Source of the DNA: an uncultured Bacteroidales bacterium
Lineage (GTDB): Bacteria > Bacteroidota > Bacteroidia > Bacteroidales > UBA1715
Length of the DNA: 64,000 nucleotides
Assembly: GCA_937892155.1 (NCBI GenBank)
Contig: CALAUG010000059.1
Location: 73,495-137,494, forward strand
Direction of reading: 5' to 3'
In this document: positions 1 to 10,600 of the stretch, in pieces
Layout of the letters: each line of letters starts with the position of its first letter
Position numbering within the stretch: the stretch's first letter is position 1
The notes under the pieces: model-generated
Told to the model about the DNA's origin: nothing
Databases searched by the model: none
What the model saw: only the letters and a program-made list of their open reading frames with translations
Program-made: the position numbers and the translations under genes

Positions 1-410
1 TGAATGGTAATACCACTTTTTCCCTCTTTATTGGCTATGACAGCTTCGTGTACGTGTATCCCAAACATCCCCTTTCCACCATATTTGGGAAGCAACGAAG
101 GATGAATATTGAGGATTTTATTATCAAAGGCCGATAATATATTTGACGGAATAAATAGCATAAAACCAGCCAATACAATAAATTCAACCTGTTCTTTACG
201 CAGCAAATCATAAATCATTGACGACTCGTAAAAATCCTCTTTTGAGAATACAGTAACAGGAACATTCAAATTTTGAGCACGTTCAATAACCTTTGCTTTA
301 GGATTATTACAATACACCCGAGTGACAAAAATGTCCGTTTGAGCAAAAGTTCGTATTAAATTTTCGGCATTTGTCCCCGAACCCGAGGCAAAAATCGCTA
401 TATTTTTCAT
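1..410 (-). CDS. purN: Phosphoribosylglycinamide formyltransferase PurN (3' end outside window)
   Basis: PurN transfers the formyl group of 10-formyl-tetrahydrofolate to GAR, the third step of de novo purine synthesis, in the cytosol. Reading leftwards from the ATG at 410, the protein starts MKNIAIFASGSGTNAENLI, the N-terminal nucleotide-binding loop typical of the family. Further on it shows the stretch ending in NIHPSLLPKYGG, whose His-Pro-Ser-Leu-Leu-Pro is the folate/GAR active-site signature, followed by GIHVHEAVI. About 136 codons are present of roughly 190 expected, and the reading frame is intact to the window edge. It is divergent from acpP, with a 172-bp AT-rich gap between them. 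The identification is firm; only the C-terminus is missing. Confidence 0.95.
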   Translation of the reverse strand, partial: MKNIAIFASGSGTNAENLIRTFAQTDIFVTRVYCNNPKAKVIERAQNLNVPVTVFSKEDFYESSMIYDLLRKEQVEFIVLAGFMLFIPSNILSAFDNKILNIHPSLLPKYGGKGMFGIHVHEAVIANKEGKSGITI

Positions 411-582
411 AAAACCTGTTAATATCTATTTAATAACTTTTCTAATGCAAAAATATAAATATTTGAGTTTCAGCGCAAAAAGTTTTTCAACAATAAAAGA
501 TTGTGGTGATTTTCTTTTTTGTATAAAAAAAAAGGTCGTTATTTGCAGACGAAAAGATGTTTAATAACTAAATTTTAAAACT

Positions 583-822
583 ATGTCAGAAGTAGAATCA
601 AAAGTTAAAGCTATTATCGTAGAAAAACTAGGTGTTGATGCTAGCGAAGTTACTAACGAAGCAAACTTCACAAACGACTTGGGTGCAGATTCTTTGGATA
701 CAGTAGAATTAATTATGGAATTTGAAAAAGAATTTGGTATTTCAATTCCTGACGACCAGTCAGAAAACATTGCAACTGTTGGAGATGCAATAGCTTATAT
801 TGAAAACAATATAAACAAGTAG
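583..822 (+). CDS. acpP: Acyl carrier protein
   Basis: A 79-residue acidic protein that carries growing fatty acyl chains on a phosphopantetheine arm. The attachment site is the Ser in the DSLDTVELIMEFE motif around residue 39, in the usual place, followed by the EFGISIPD helix-III region typical of fatty-acid-synthesis ACPs. Length is normal. It lies 18 bp upstream of fabF and the two are certainly co-transcribed. The A-rich stretch before the ATG is typical of Bacteroidota, which rarely use a Shine-Dalgarno. The upstream gap (411-582) is AT-rich; no convincing -33/-7 pair was placed there. Confidence 0.98.
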   Translation: MSEVESKVKAIIVEKLGVDASEVTNEANFTNDLGADSLDTVELIMEFEKEFGISIPDDQSENIATVGDAIAYIENNINK

Positions 823-840
823 AATTCTTTAATTACTTCT

Positions 841-2097
841 ATGGAGTTAAAAAGAGTTGTAGTCACCGGTATGGGTGGAATTACACCAATTGGTAATTCC
901 GTAGAAGAAATTTTTAAAAATCTCACAAATGGAACGAGTGGTAGTGGTCCTATCACTCGTTTTAATGCAGAAAACTGCAAGACTCGTTTTGCTTGCGAGG
1001 TTAAGGGTTTCAATCCTGAATTATACATGGATAAAAAGGAAGCCCGCAAAATGGATTTATTTGAACAATTCGCTGTAGCTGCTACAAAAGAATGTTTAGA
1101 TGACTCCAAAATTGATTTAGAAGCAATCAACAAAGATAGAATCGGTGTTATTTGGGGAACTGGCATCGGTGGATTAGGATCATACGAACCTGAAATTATG
1201 GAGTTTTACTCTAATGGTTGTGGAACGCCAAAATTCAGTCCATTTACTATTCCCAAACTGATACCAAATATGGCAGCAGGCCAGATTTCCATAAAATTTG
1301 GACTACGTGGATTAAGTTACTCAACTTCTTCTGCCTGCGCATCTTCTTCACACGCAATAATAGACGCATTCAACAATATTCGTTTAGGAAAAGCTGATAT
1401 GATTATTTCTGGAGGTTCTGAAGCTCCAATAAACATCAGCGGTATTGGTGGATTCAACGCAATGAAAGCATTGTCGGAAAACAATGACGAAATGGAAACG
1501 GCATGTCGTCCATTTGACGCTACACGCGACGGTTTTGTCATGGCAGAAGGCGGTGTTGCGTTATTATTGGAAGAATTGGAGCACGCAAAGAAACGCGGGG
1601 CGACTATCTATGCGGAAATCGTCGGCGGTGGATTAACGTCCGATGCATATCATTTAACTGCTCCACATCCAGAAGGATTAGGAACAATCAATGTGATGAA
1701 ATATGCAATAGAAGAAGCCGGAATTAAACCTGCAGATATTGATTATATTAATGTGCACGGTACTTCCACTCCTATCGGTGATGTGATTGAACTTGCTTCT
1801 ATCCAAAAATTATTTGGTGATGATGTCTACAATGTAAACATCAGTTCTACGAAGTCTATGACAGGCCACATGCTTGGCGCAGCAGGTGCTATGGAAGCTA
1901 TGGCATCGATCTTTGCAATACAAACAGGAATTATTCCTCCGACTATCAATTTCAAACAATTAGACGAAAAAATTGATAAAAATCTAAATCTTACGCTGAA
2001 CAAAGCTCAAAAACGCGATGTTACATACGTGTTAAGCAACACATTCGGCTTTGGAGGTCACAATAGTTCCATCGTCTTAAAAAAATACAGTGAATAA
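841..2097 (+). CDS. fabF: Beta-ketoacyl-ACP synthase II
   Basis: A 418-residue condensing enzyme that elongates acyl-ACP with malonyl-ACP in type II fatty acid synthesis. The active-site Cys lies in STSSACASSSHAI (about residue 165). The two catalytic His are visible in VHGTSTPIGD and MTGHMLGAAGA, and the C-terminus has the usual NTFGFGGHNSS glycine loop. Length matches FabF (about 410-420). It follows acpP by 18 bp and overlaps rnc by 8 nt. The order acpP-fabF-rnc is a common bacterial arrangement. Confidence 0.98.
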   Translation: MELKRVVVTGMGGITPIGNSVEEIFKNLTNGTSGSGPITRFNAENCKTRFACEVKGFNPELYMDKKEARKMDLFEQFAVAATKECLDDSKIDLEAINKDRIGVIWGTGIGGLGSYEPEIMEFYSNGCGTPKFSPFTIPKLIPNMAAGQISIKFGLRGLSYSTSSACASSSHAIIDAFNNIRLGKADMIISGGSEAPINISGIGGFNAMKALSENNDEMETACRPFDATRDGFVMAEGGVALLLEELEHAKKRGATIYAEIVGGGLTSDAYHLTAPHPEGLGTINVMKYAIEEAGIKPADIDYINVHGTSTPIGDVIELASIQKLFGDDVYNVNISSTKSMTGHMLGAAGAMEAMASIFAIQTGIIPPTINFKQLDEKIDKNLNLTLNKAQKRDVTYVLSNTFGFGGHNSSIVLKKYSE

Positions 2098-2818
2098 CTT
2101 TTCCGAAAAACTGCATTTACTCTTTGTAAATCCCCAAGACAAAGAGTTGTATTGTTATTTACATAGAATTCTCAAATTTTATCCTAAACATATTGATTTG
2201 TATAAACTTTGCTTTATACATCGTTCCTCCACACAATCCTATAAATTGGGATGCAACGAACGTTTAGAATACCTTGGAGACGCAATTTTAGACAGCATAA
2301 CCGCAGATTATCTTTACGACAAATATCCAAAACTCAAAGAAGGAAATCTGTCAGAAATACGAGCTTCCATAGTTAGTAGAAAAAATCTAAATGCCATAGG
2401 ATTACAATTACAATTACAAAAACACATATTGGCACGAATACCTCAACTCCGTCACAACGATGCGGTTGGGAATTGTTTGGAAGCACTTATCGGAGCAATA
2501 TACAAAGACAAAGGATATTCAAAAGCAAAACAGTTTATTGTAGAAACCATCATTATTCCGCACATACGTACTTCTAAATCGCAAGACGATTATAAAAACT
2601 ATAAAAGCACCATTCTACAATATTGTCAAAAAACCAAATTTGCTATTGAATTTAAAACAGAAGCGACAGGTGAGAAAAGCTCATCATTTCTATCCGAAAT
2701 ACATGTAAACAATCAAAAAGTAGCAGAAGCTACAGGAAGAAGCAAAAAAGCTGCAGAACAAGAAGCTGCGCGAATTGCCTTATCAAAGAAATCTCAGTTT
2801 GCAACCCAAGCAAACTAA
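2090..2818 (+). CDS. rnc: Ribonuclease III
   Basis: A dsRNA endonuclease for rRNA and mRNA processing. The RNase III signature ERLEYLGDAILD lies around residues 59-70, with the second acidic cluster in NCLEALIGAIYKDKG. The C-terminal dsRNA-binding domain (about residues 165-240) ends in the typical SKKAAEQEAARIAL helix. The frame opens at a GTG (2090) that overlaps the fabF stop by 8 nt, which suggests translational coupling. No better ATG exists before the conserved region. The stop overlaps that of the convergent porin gene by 4 nt. Confidence 0.96.
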   Translation: MNNFSEKLHLLFVNPQDKELYCYLHRILKFYPKHIDLYKLCFIHRSSTQSYKLGCNERLEYLGDAILDSITADYLYDKYPKLKEGNLSEIRASIVSRKNLNAIGLQLQLQKHILARIPQLRHNDAVGNCLEALIGAIYKDKGYSKAKQFIVETIIIPHIRTSKSQDDYKNYKSTILQYCQKTKFAIEFKTEATGEKSSSFLSEIHVNNQKVAEATGRSKKAAEQEAARIALSKKSQFATQAN

Positions 2819-4695
2819 TTATAAAACAACCAAGAAATACCAAAAGAGACTGTACCGTTTGACTGCGGATACCCTGCAATAGCATATTTTTTCTCTTTCA
2901 GCAATGCATATAAACTCGTATACTTTACGTATAGTTTTATTGGTTTATATTTTATCGTTGCAAACACATTGATAATTGGGAAACCGCCATATTCGTATTT
3001 GCTTTGTGGTATAAAATCACCTAAAGAAGCATCGTACGTTGGTGTTTTATAAGAAGGATAATACAACACTTCTCCACCAAATCCGAAATGTATCAACTTT
3101 TTCAAAAATGCGCCTTGAAAAGCCAAAGAGTTATAAGTGGCCCATGTTGGATATTCCTGATAACCAACTGAAATATTTTGAAAGAGTAATCCATTTTTCA
3201 TCACAATGTGCCAAAAACGACTCGTTTTATCGAGTTTTGCAGTGAACGCATTTCCTGATTCGTGTGTTTGCTGCAACATACCAGTTTCATCAAAAGCAAC
3301 ATAATCTTTCATTGCATAATAATGAAACTCTGCGTCCATATTTCCCCATGACGAGGAGATTGTGGCACCCAAATCAAGTATTTTTTCCGAATCAAAATCC
3401 GTTGTCCATGTTCTATGATTGGATTCGTACAGATAGTACACCGTAGGTCTATATAAATTTGCATAATTCTGCGACAACGAAATATCCAATTCTTCTTCAC
3501 CAATAGTAAAACATTTTTCAATGTTTGTATATATGTTATAGACTCCCTTATCATCACCGGCAAAATAAAATCTATGTTTGTGTGAAATATTTATACTATC
3601 CGGCAACATAACATCAAATGTTCCTTCATAAAATTCCGAATTTGTAAAATCCTCAGGAATTGAATAATCATAATCGTGATAAACAGAAGAGTTATATTCC
3701 ATTCCTACTGCAAAATCGGCGACAAATTTAGTTTTGTGAACCGTTCTTTGAAATTCAAAAAATAACTGGCTGACCAAATTTTTATCAAGTAAGGAATCAT
3801 TTGTTGCCGTGGAATCAAACAAAACATTAGTATAAAATTCAGTATCTGGATATTTATCGTTGTATGAACGTTTTATGGAGGTATAATTCAGTTTGTACCC
3901 AATTGCATTTTTGTAAGAAAGCACATCTAACGACAAACTATCTTCCTTAGCCTTTCTACCCAAATTCCATTTTTGCATAAAATCAACAGTCTGAAAATGG
4001 AGAGACGATGACGCATTAGGAAATTTCATACGAAGTAATTTTGCATAATTAAGCAATGAATCTTCTGCAATACCACCATTTTCCTGACGTTCTATAGCAT
4101 TATATCCATACTTAAATGTTGTAGAAAAACGAGGTCCATAATATACAATCCACGGAGAAACGTGACGGCCTTTTATTGCCTGATTGTCGTACTCGCCCAT
4201 AGTCTTATAAAAATTCAAATCAAGACCTACATTACAATATTTATTAATGTTTTGTGTATGAGTAAATTTCGCCGTCTGTTCGCTATTCAAGCCTTGCGAA
4301 TAAAACAAATTAGAATATGGTTTTGGTGTTGTATAATCCGGCATATCACTGGAAGAAATCAACGCTGTTTCGTATGGATGCAGCATAAATTGATGATCAT
4401 TTGGAGAAAATAACAACGAAAACGATGGAGACGCATATTCTGCAACATTTACAAGATAATCGGCTATGCTTCCGTTTGGTTCGTACAAATAAAAGAAATC
4501 CATACTTGTATCCATATCAATACGATTACGGTGTGTATGAGTAAGATTATACTCCCACATATAGATTTCTTTTACAACCGTAGTATCCTTGTCTTTTTCA
4601 TCCTTTGGATTATTTTCAGCAAAACAAAAAACCGATGACAACGAGAAGCCAACGAGCAATAAGACCTGTAATATATTGTGTTTATATTTTCCCAT
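2815..4695 (-). CDS. Putative outer-membrane porin (Porin_10-like)
   Basis: A 626-residue protein with an N-terminal signal peptide (hydrophobic LQVLLLVGFSLSSVFCFA, cleavage near residue 27) followed by a long beta-rich region with alternating aromatic residues. It ends in FGISWLFYN, a terminal aromatic strand typical of outer-membrane beta-barrels. The size, the early YMWEYNLTH segment and the position directly after sprA match the putative porin family (Pfam Porin_10) found in Bacteroidota. It starts 3 nt after the sprA stop and is probably in the pdxA-ruvA-sprA operon. Substrate is unknown; membership of the family is from memory of its features. Confidence 0.75.
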   Translation of the reverse strand: MGKYKHNILQVLLLVGFSLSSVFCFAENNPKDEKDKDTTVVKEIYMWEYNLTHTHRNRIDMDTSMDFFYLYEPNGSIADYLVNVAEYASPSFSLLFSPNDHQFMLHPYETALISSSDMPDYTTPKPYSNLFYSQGLNSEQTAKFTHTQNINKYCNVGLDLNFYKTMGEYDNQAIKGRHVSPWIVYYGPRFSTTFKYGYNAIERQENGGIAEDSLLNYAKLLRMKFPNASSSLHFQTVDFMQKWNLGRKAKEDSLSLDVLSYKNAIGYKLNYTSIKRSYNDKYPDTEFYTNVLFDSTATNDSLLDKNLVSQLFFEFQRTVHKTKFVADFAVGMEYNSSVYHDYDYSIPEDFTNSEFYEGTFDVMLPDSINISHKHRFYFAGDDKGVYNIYTNIEKCFTIGEEELDISLSQNYANLYRPTVYYLYESNHRTWTTDFDSEKILDLGATISSSWGNMDAEFHYYAMKDYVAFDETGMLQQTHESGNAFTAKLDKTSRFWHIVMKNGLLFQNISVGYQEYPTWATYNSLAFQGAFLKKLIHFGFGGEVLYYPSYKTPTYDASLGDFIPQSKYEYGGFPIINVFATIKYKPIKLYVKYTSLYALLKEKKYAIAGYPQSNGTVSFGISWLFYN

Positions 4696-4698
4696 ATT

Positions 4699-7600
4699 TT
4701 ACATTAACGAGAATCTCATATTAATACCTCCACTTGTGGTAGACGTTCTATATCCATTGGTAAGAGGTTGATTCATTGTATATTCCAAATATAAGCGGAA
4801 CGTTATTCGTTCGCTCAACATGTATTCTGCATAGGCTTTCATTGCATACGATTTTGTTCCCGAAATTTTGCGGGTAATATCTTCTGCAATATTTCTACGA
4901 ATTGTTTGGTTGTCACGAATTGACAGATCAAAACGCACAGTCATATCATTTTCAAAATGATGGTTATTGCCAGCTGTTTTAACATTGATTTTTAAATCTT
5001 CAAAAACGTATCCTGCACCAACAACATATTCAAAATTTGAGACCTCAGAAATTTCAGTGTTTGTAAACGACAACGTTACGGTTCTATTACGTCTCAATTC
5101 TAATTTTGCCGTAAAATTACTCTTTAACTTGGAATCAAAACCAATCAACGGATTTAAACGTTCTGAAATGCCGACCGTTGACACATCATATTCAGGCGAC
5201 AGATAAAGCGAGCCGTCAATTGGGTCAATATAAAAGTCATCTTCATACATATTGCCTGACGAAAATGTTTCGTACGATCCCATTGAATAGTTTGAAGTAT
5301 AAGCATGATTGATATTAACCGACTTGAAGTATTTCTTGAAGAACGGCAATTTTGAAAGTCCGTTGTAAGTTACCTTCCAGTTAAGCGAACGAAGGAACAT
5401 TTTAAAGCTAGAAAATACAGGGACAAAATACGTATTGATATTGACATCGTTGGCAGACTGTCCTGTATATGCCGAGAAGAAAGCAGGAATCAACACATCC
5501 TGAGACATTTCGTTATACAAACTCGGGAATCCAGTTTCAATATCTGTCTCATACTGATTACCTATGTTTTGTTGCGCCAAGCGATGTGCAATTGTAATAC
5601 GATTCTTTTTAAATTGTTCGTATGCTTTATCGGAATTAAATGCAGATGACAATGTATTTGTGGTAATTGAGAAATTACCATTGGTCAATCTGTTTCGTTC
5701 GTTTTCTTCCTGATTGCCCCACAAGTATTTGCTATAATTATGGGAATAACTTCTTTCGTTTGAAAGCGTTATTTTCATATTTCTTATAGGTTCCAAAGAT
5801 GATTGGATTTTTAGACGATTTGAAAACGTATATTTTAATTTTTCGCTGATATTATCATTGTCAACCAACCAATTGTCCGTCGTTAAATAATCCTCCAAAT
5901 CGTCAGGAACAAAACCCCACACATACGGGAATTTTGGCGTCATTGAGCCAGAGAATGGTTTATTCAAGCCAAATATTTGAGAACCATATTTGTAACCCGG
6001 AACATACGAACCTTCCGACTGAGTATAACTGATTGTTGCTGTTTTAAACATCATCAACGTATTTGCAACGTGATCAAATGGAGTTGAAACAACATCTTTT
6101 TTTCCAACAACGGTTATCTTACCGTGTTCAACCTCCTCTTTACAAGTAACCTGTATTTTCTTTGGCGACAAAACCTTTGTTTCCGCAGGTACCAATTGAC
6201 CATCCTCATCCATAACAGTAACTTTTACTTCTGTCGTTCCCAATTTATGATTGATAATGGCTATATTATCTGAATTCGTTTTGAAATTATCTTTTGTAAA
6301 TTTAACTGTTTCTTTCTTCTTCTGAACTTTTGTCTTATTATTTGCCGTAGACGTCGTTTTCATTCTCTTTTGTACACCAGCAAGATATTTCGACTTACTA
6401 TATAGCTTTGTAAAGTTCAATGTACCGTCAACAGTATGAGTTCCTGAATTGGTTATATAATTACCCCAGTCAACATCATCTTCTTCTGTGGTTTCTGTAC
6501 CCATTTGCCAGTTATAGGTTCCTGCATACTTATAATTCAAAGTAGTCCAATCCAAAATTGAGATTTTATTGATTGGTACCTGCCAAGTCAAATTCCATTT
6601 TTGATTAAATTCCATATTTTCACCAAACGTCTTGGCACTATTCCATACCTCGCGTTTGTACTCCTTCCAGACTTCTTCATCAGACTTATCTATCACGCCT
6701 GCAGGTTCATTCAAACGGGAATCGTTGGATGCATTATATGACAATTTCAATCCTTTTGATATTGGATAATTTACGCTATACGTACGATACCAATAGAACC
6801 ACTTGCTTGCTGTTTTTGGTAATTCAAAATTATATGCCGATAAATTTCTCCGTTGTTGTTCCTTGTACACCCTATCCCATTCGCTTTTAAATGACACGCT
6901 TGCTGGCAGCAAATAGAAGTTGAAATCTTTTATGAGTTTGATTTTATTTGACTTAAACGGCTGATAATTCTTCGGACGCATGTTATATGAATAATTAAAG
7001 GCCGCTTTATACTGATGTTTATAATCTTCCTGATAATCAACATCGTGCGAACGATAGCGATTGTATGCGAATGTCCCCGAAAAGTTAGTGATATTAAACG
7101 GATGCTGTTTCTTTGGCGTACGTGCCAACTTAACATTCGTAAAGTTATAACTGAAATTCTGAGTATATTCACGGGCGATGTTCAACAAAGAATCACGTTC
7201 ACGTTCGCTCGACAAATTTGACAACGAGCGAGACAATGTAATGTCAGGATTGGTCGGATCGTATTGTGGTGTTATATAAACTTCCGACAAGTCAACATAG
7301 AACGGCAAAACAAGTTTCCACGATTCAGGGAAGAATTTATGCAGTGCAACGCTTGATGCGACATCATATTGATACAAATTTTCGGTACTACGTTCAAAAA
7401 CTTTTTGATCGACACTACCAAATCCAGGTTTGCTAATTTTTCCAGCCAACGAAACAGTGGCAAAGTCAGCAAGGCTTGTACGAACAGAACCGACAGTGGC
7501 CCATCCACTTTGGTCATTCATATCTGTTAGACGAAGTTCGTTAAACCAAACAATTCCAGACTTTTTCAAACCATCATCGTTAGGATTTGAGGATTTCTTT

Positions 7601-10600
7601 TTTCTATTGCGAACACCGAGCATGACTGTTCGCACATTTCCTGTGTTAGGATTTCCCTTAATGCTTACACGATTATCGCCATGAGAAATGGTATATGTAT
7701 GATATGTTTCCAAGTCTGGTATAACACCATCATTAATCATTTTGTTTCTTTCCAGTTTCAAATCTGTCAACACACTCAATGGTAACGAAATTTTATTTTC
7801 TTCAGGCCAGACAATAAGACGATCACTAGCCCCGTAACGGCTGCCGCCTTCAGGAATATGAGGTGTTAATTTCAATGGAATTTCATATTCATAAAAATTG
7901 TCAACATAATCGGAACCAATACGAACGAATGCACACAAGTCACCATCTTCGAGTGAGTTTTCCTCTTCCAACAATGCTTCGGCGTGTATAAACAATTCCA
8001 ACGAGCCAAATTGCCGCAAATCTTTGTTAACCTGTTTATAAATTGCCTTTGAATTTCCGTCTTCCAAGTCGACCACTTTCATTTGCAAAGACGACTCATT
8101 CAATTCCTCCAATGTCGTACTTGTAGGATCAATCACACGGTCAACACCAGGAGGAAGCAAATAATTTACTGGAGTACGGGTACCATTCTCTTCAATATTG
8201 ACGCTTGAAATATCAACTTTTGAATCAGAGAACAAATCATATTCACCAGACTCAAACAAAGCATCTTCGTACACGCGCCAGTTACTATAAACCAAGGCTA
8301 ACTCAGCTATACGCAATACCACAGAATCCTCAAAATTACGTAAAAACATACGCATCGTCGTAATATCACGAAAATCGGAAATATTACCAATTCGCTCTCT
8401 TTCATCTGCATTAATTGGAATTTTGAACTGATACCACGTAGCCTGACATTGATAATTATCGTTGTTCACAACTTCGGTAATGACATCCTCTATATAGTTT
8501 TTACCAACAACCATATCTTCAGGACGCAAACTGATGTGATACTGATAATACGCTTCGTTTTCCTGTAATGTGTTATCCTGATTAAGATCCTCCATTTCTG
8601 GCTTGTAGGACGACAAACCTTGCGACGTTCCCGATGGCGAGTTTCCATCGGTACCATTATAATATTTGTAGCGCCAAACTATATCTTTTTCTTCGCCACG
8701 ATTACTTAAATACGATGAAAAGTCATCGTGAGATGGATCGGCGTAGAATGTTTCATAAACCTCAGGCGTTACTATTTCTTTAACTTCCTTCAAGTATTGA
8801 GCAAAAAATCTTTGTTCTGCCATATTAGACAAACCATCAAGACCGACATCCTGCACCTCCCTATCAATATCACTACTAAATCCTGTTTCTACTATTGAAT
8901 AATTCGGCACATTACCCCAAACTGTTTCATCTAAACGGGTACGATCTGGTACCATACCATTTTCGGCCGATTTTCTACCATCGCGTAAAACATCCTCCGA
9001 TATTTTTCCAATATTGATATAAAAATCACCGCCTTTATGAGTTCCAGCCTCATCCATAACAAATGGATCCATCATCCAAAACTCAATATATTCAACATTT
9101 GTTGCCTCAAAATCAGTTGTCGTGAGTGACTGCATAATACCACCCCAACGAGATTTTGGATTTTTCAAATAACCATTTTCATCCAAACCTGACGAAATTC
9201 CCGCACGTCCTTTTGTATCATAGTTGTTCTGTCCACGTTCTGATGGATAATAGGCGATATTCAACAAAGTCATTGGAATATCCTCGTAGGTTGACAAATC
9301 TCTATTAGGGAACAAATTTGATTGGTACACTGTTCTTGAAAATTGTTCAGCCTGAATTGCCTTACTTACAGGTGAACTTCTTTCATAAAATGAAGTATTG
9401 ATATTATACCACGAAATCAGTGCCTTATTGTAATTGAATGCCAAATCGTTTATCAAAGATGCTTCTGGAAACATAGACTTCTGTCCCTGCGGCGTACTTG
9501 CCAGTCGCCACGAGGTTGGTTCTTTCAAATAGATTCGACCTTCGGAACTTTCAAAATCATCAATTGAAACGGCATCTGAAATATATTTCGATTGTCCTGG
9601 TAACAATTGTGCAAATTCTGCAGAAGCCTCAACGAAAGACATTTCCTTGGTATCAATCAAAGGAATTTTATCAACCAATTTTGTCAGGAACATAGACTCT
9701 GTTGAATAACGTGCATCTACACCCCATATCGTATTACAAATTGGATAATCGTCAAAACCAACTTTTTGCACCGACGGAACTTCCGACAAATGTATCAATG
9801 TACCACCAAAACTAATATTATCGGAATAACGATATTCTGCGCGAGCACCCATATAGGTTTTTGTTGTCGTGCTGAACAAAGGATCGTTTTCATACGATAT
9901 ATTAATTGTAGAACCCGATTCCAAAATACCGGCATTTATAATGGAAACTGTTCCTGATGAATAATCAACAGTATAATCAGACCCTTCCTGCAATGTCAAA
10001 CCGCCGCACATTACCTTTACAGACTTCACTTGCGTCGTATTTAAAGAAATTTCTGAAGAAACACTTGATTTATATGAACCTTTCAAAATAAACTTATTCT
10101 TTTCAGCAACCTGTCGCGCCGCACTTTGCGTAGAATCATACAATTCCTGATAAACATATTTTGATGCAAGATCAGAATCATCGATTTTTTTCTCCAAAGA
10201 GCTACCAAACGGTTCCAGTACAGGAAAATAAACTAGTCCTCGAGAAGCTTTTATGGTATACCCCTCCACGAAGTCAAATAAACCGTCAGAATAAGGTTGC
10301 AAGTCCGACGACAAATTATCCAAGTTCAAAACAGAAATCAAACTTTCACCTTTTAGTTTTCCCTCCGACAAATATGGTATTGGCGTTCCTGTTCTATCAT
10401 CCTGATAAAGAACATCTAACACAAAATCTTCATTACTAATTTGGTATGCGCCAATAGAATACACATTCTTCATCATCAAATCCCAGTTGTGATATTCAGG
10501 ATTTGACTGAGTTCCTTTCAGCAATTTTACAATCAGCACATCGGGATGTTCAATTCCATCGCTTGTAAATTCACCGACTTGGTAAACCTTACCCCTATAT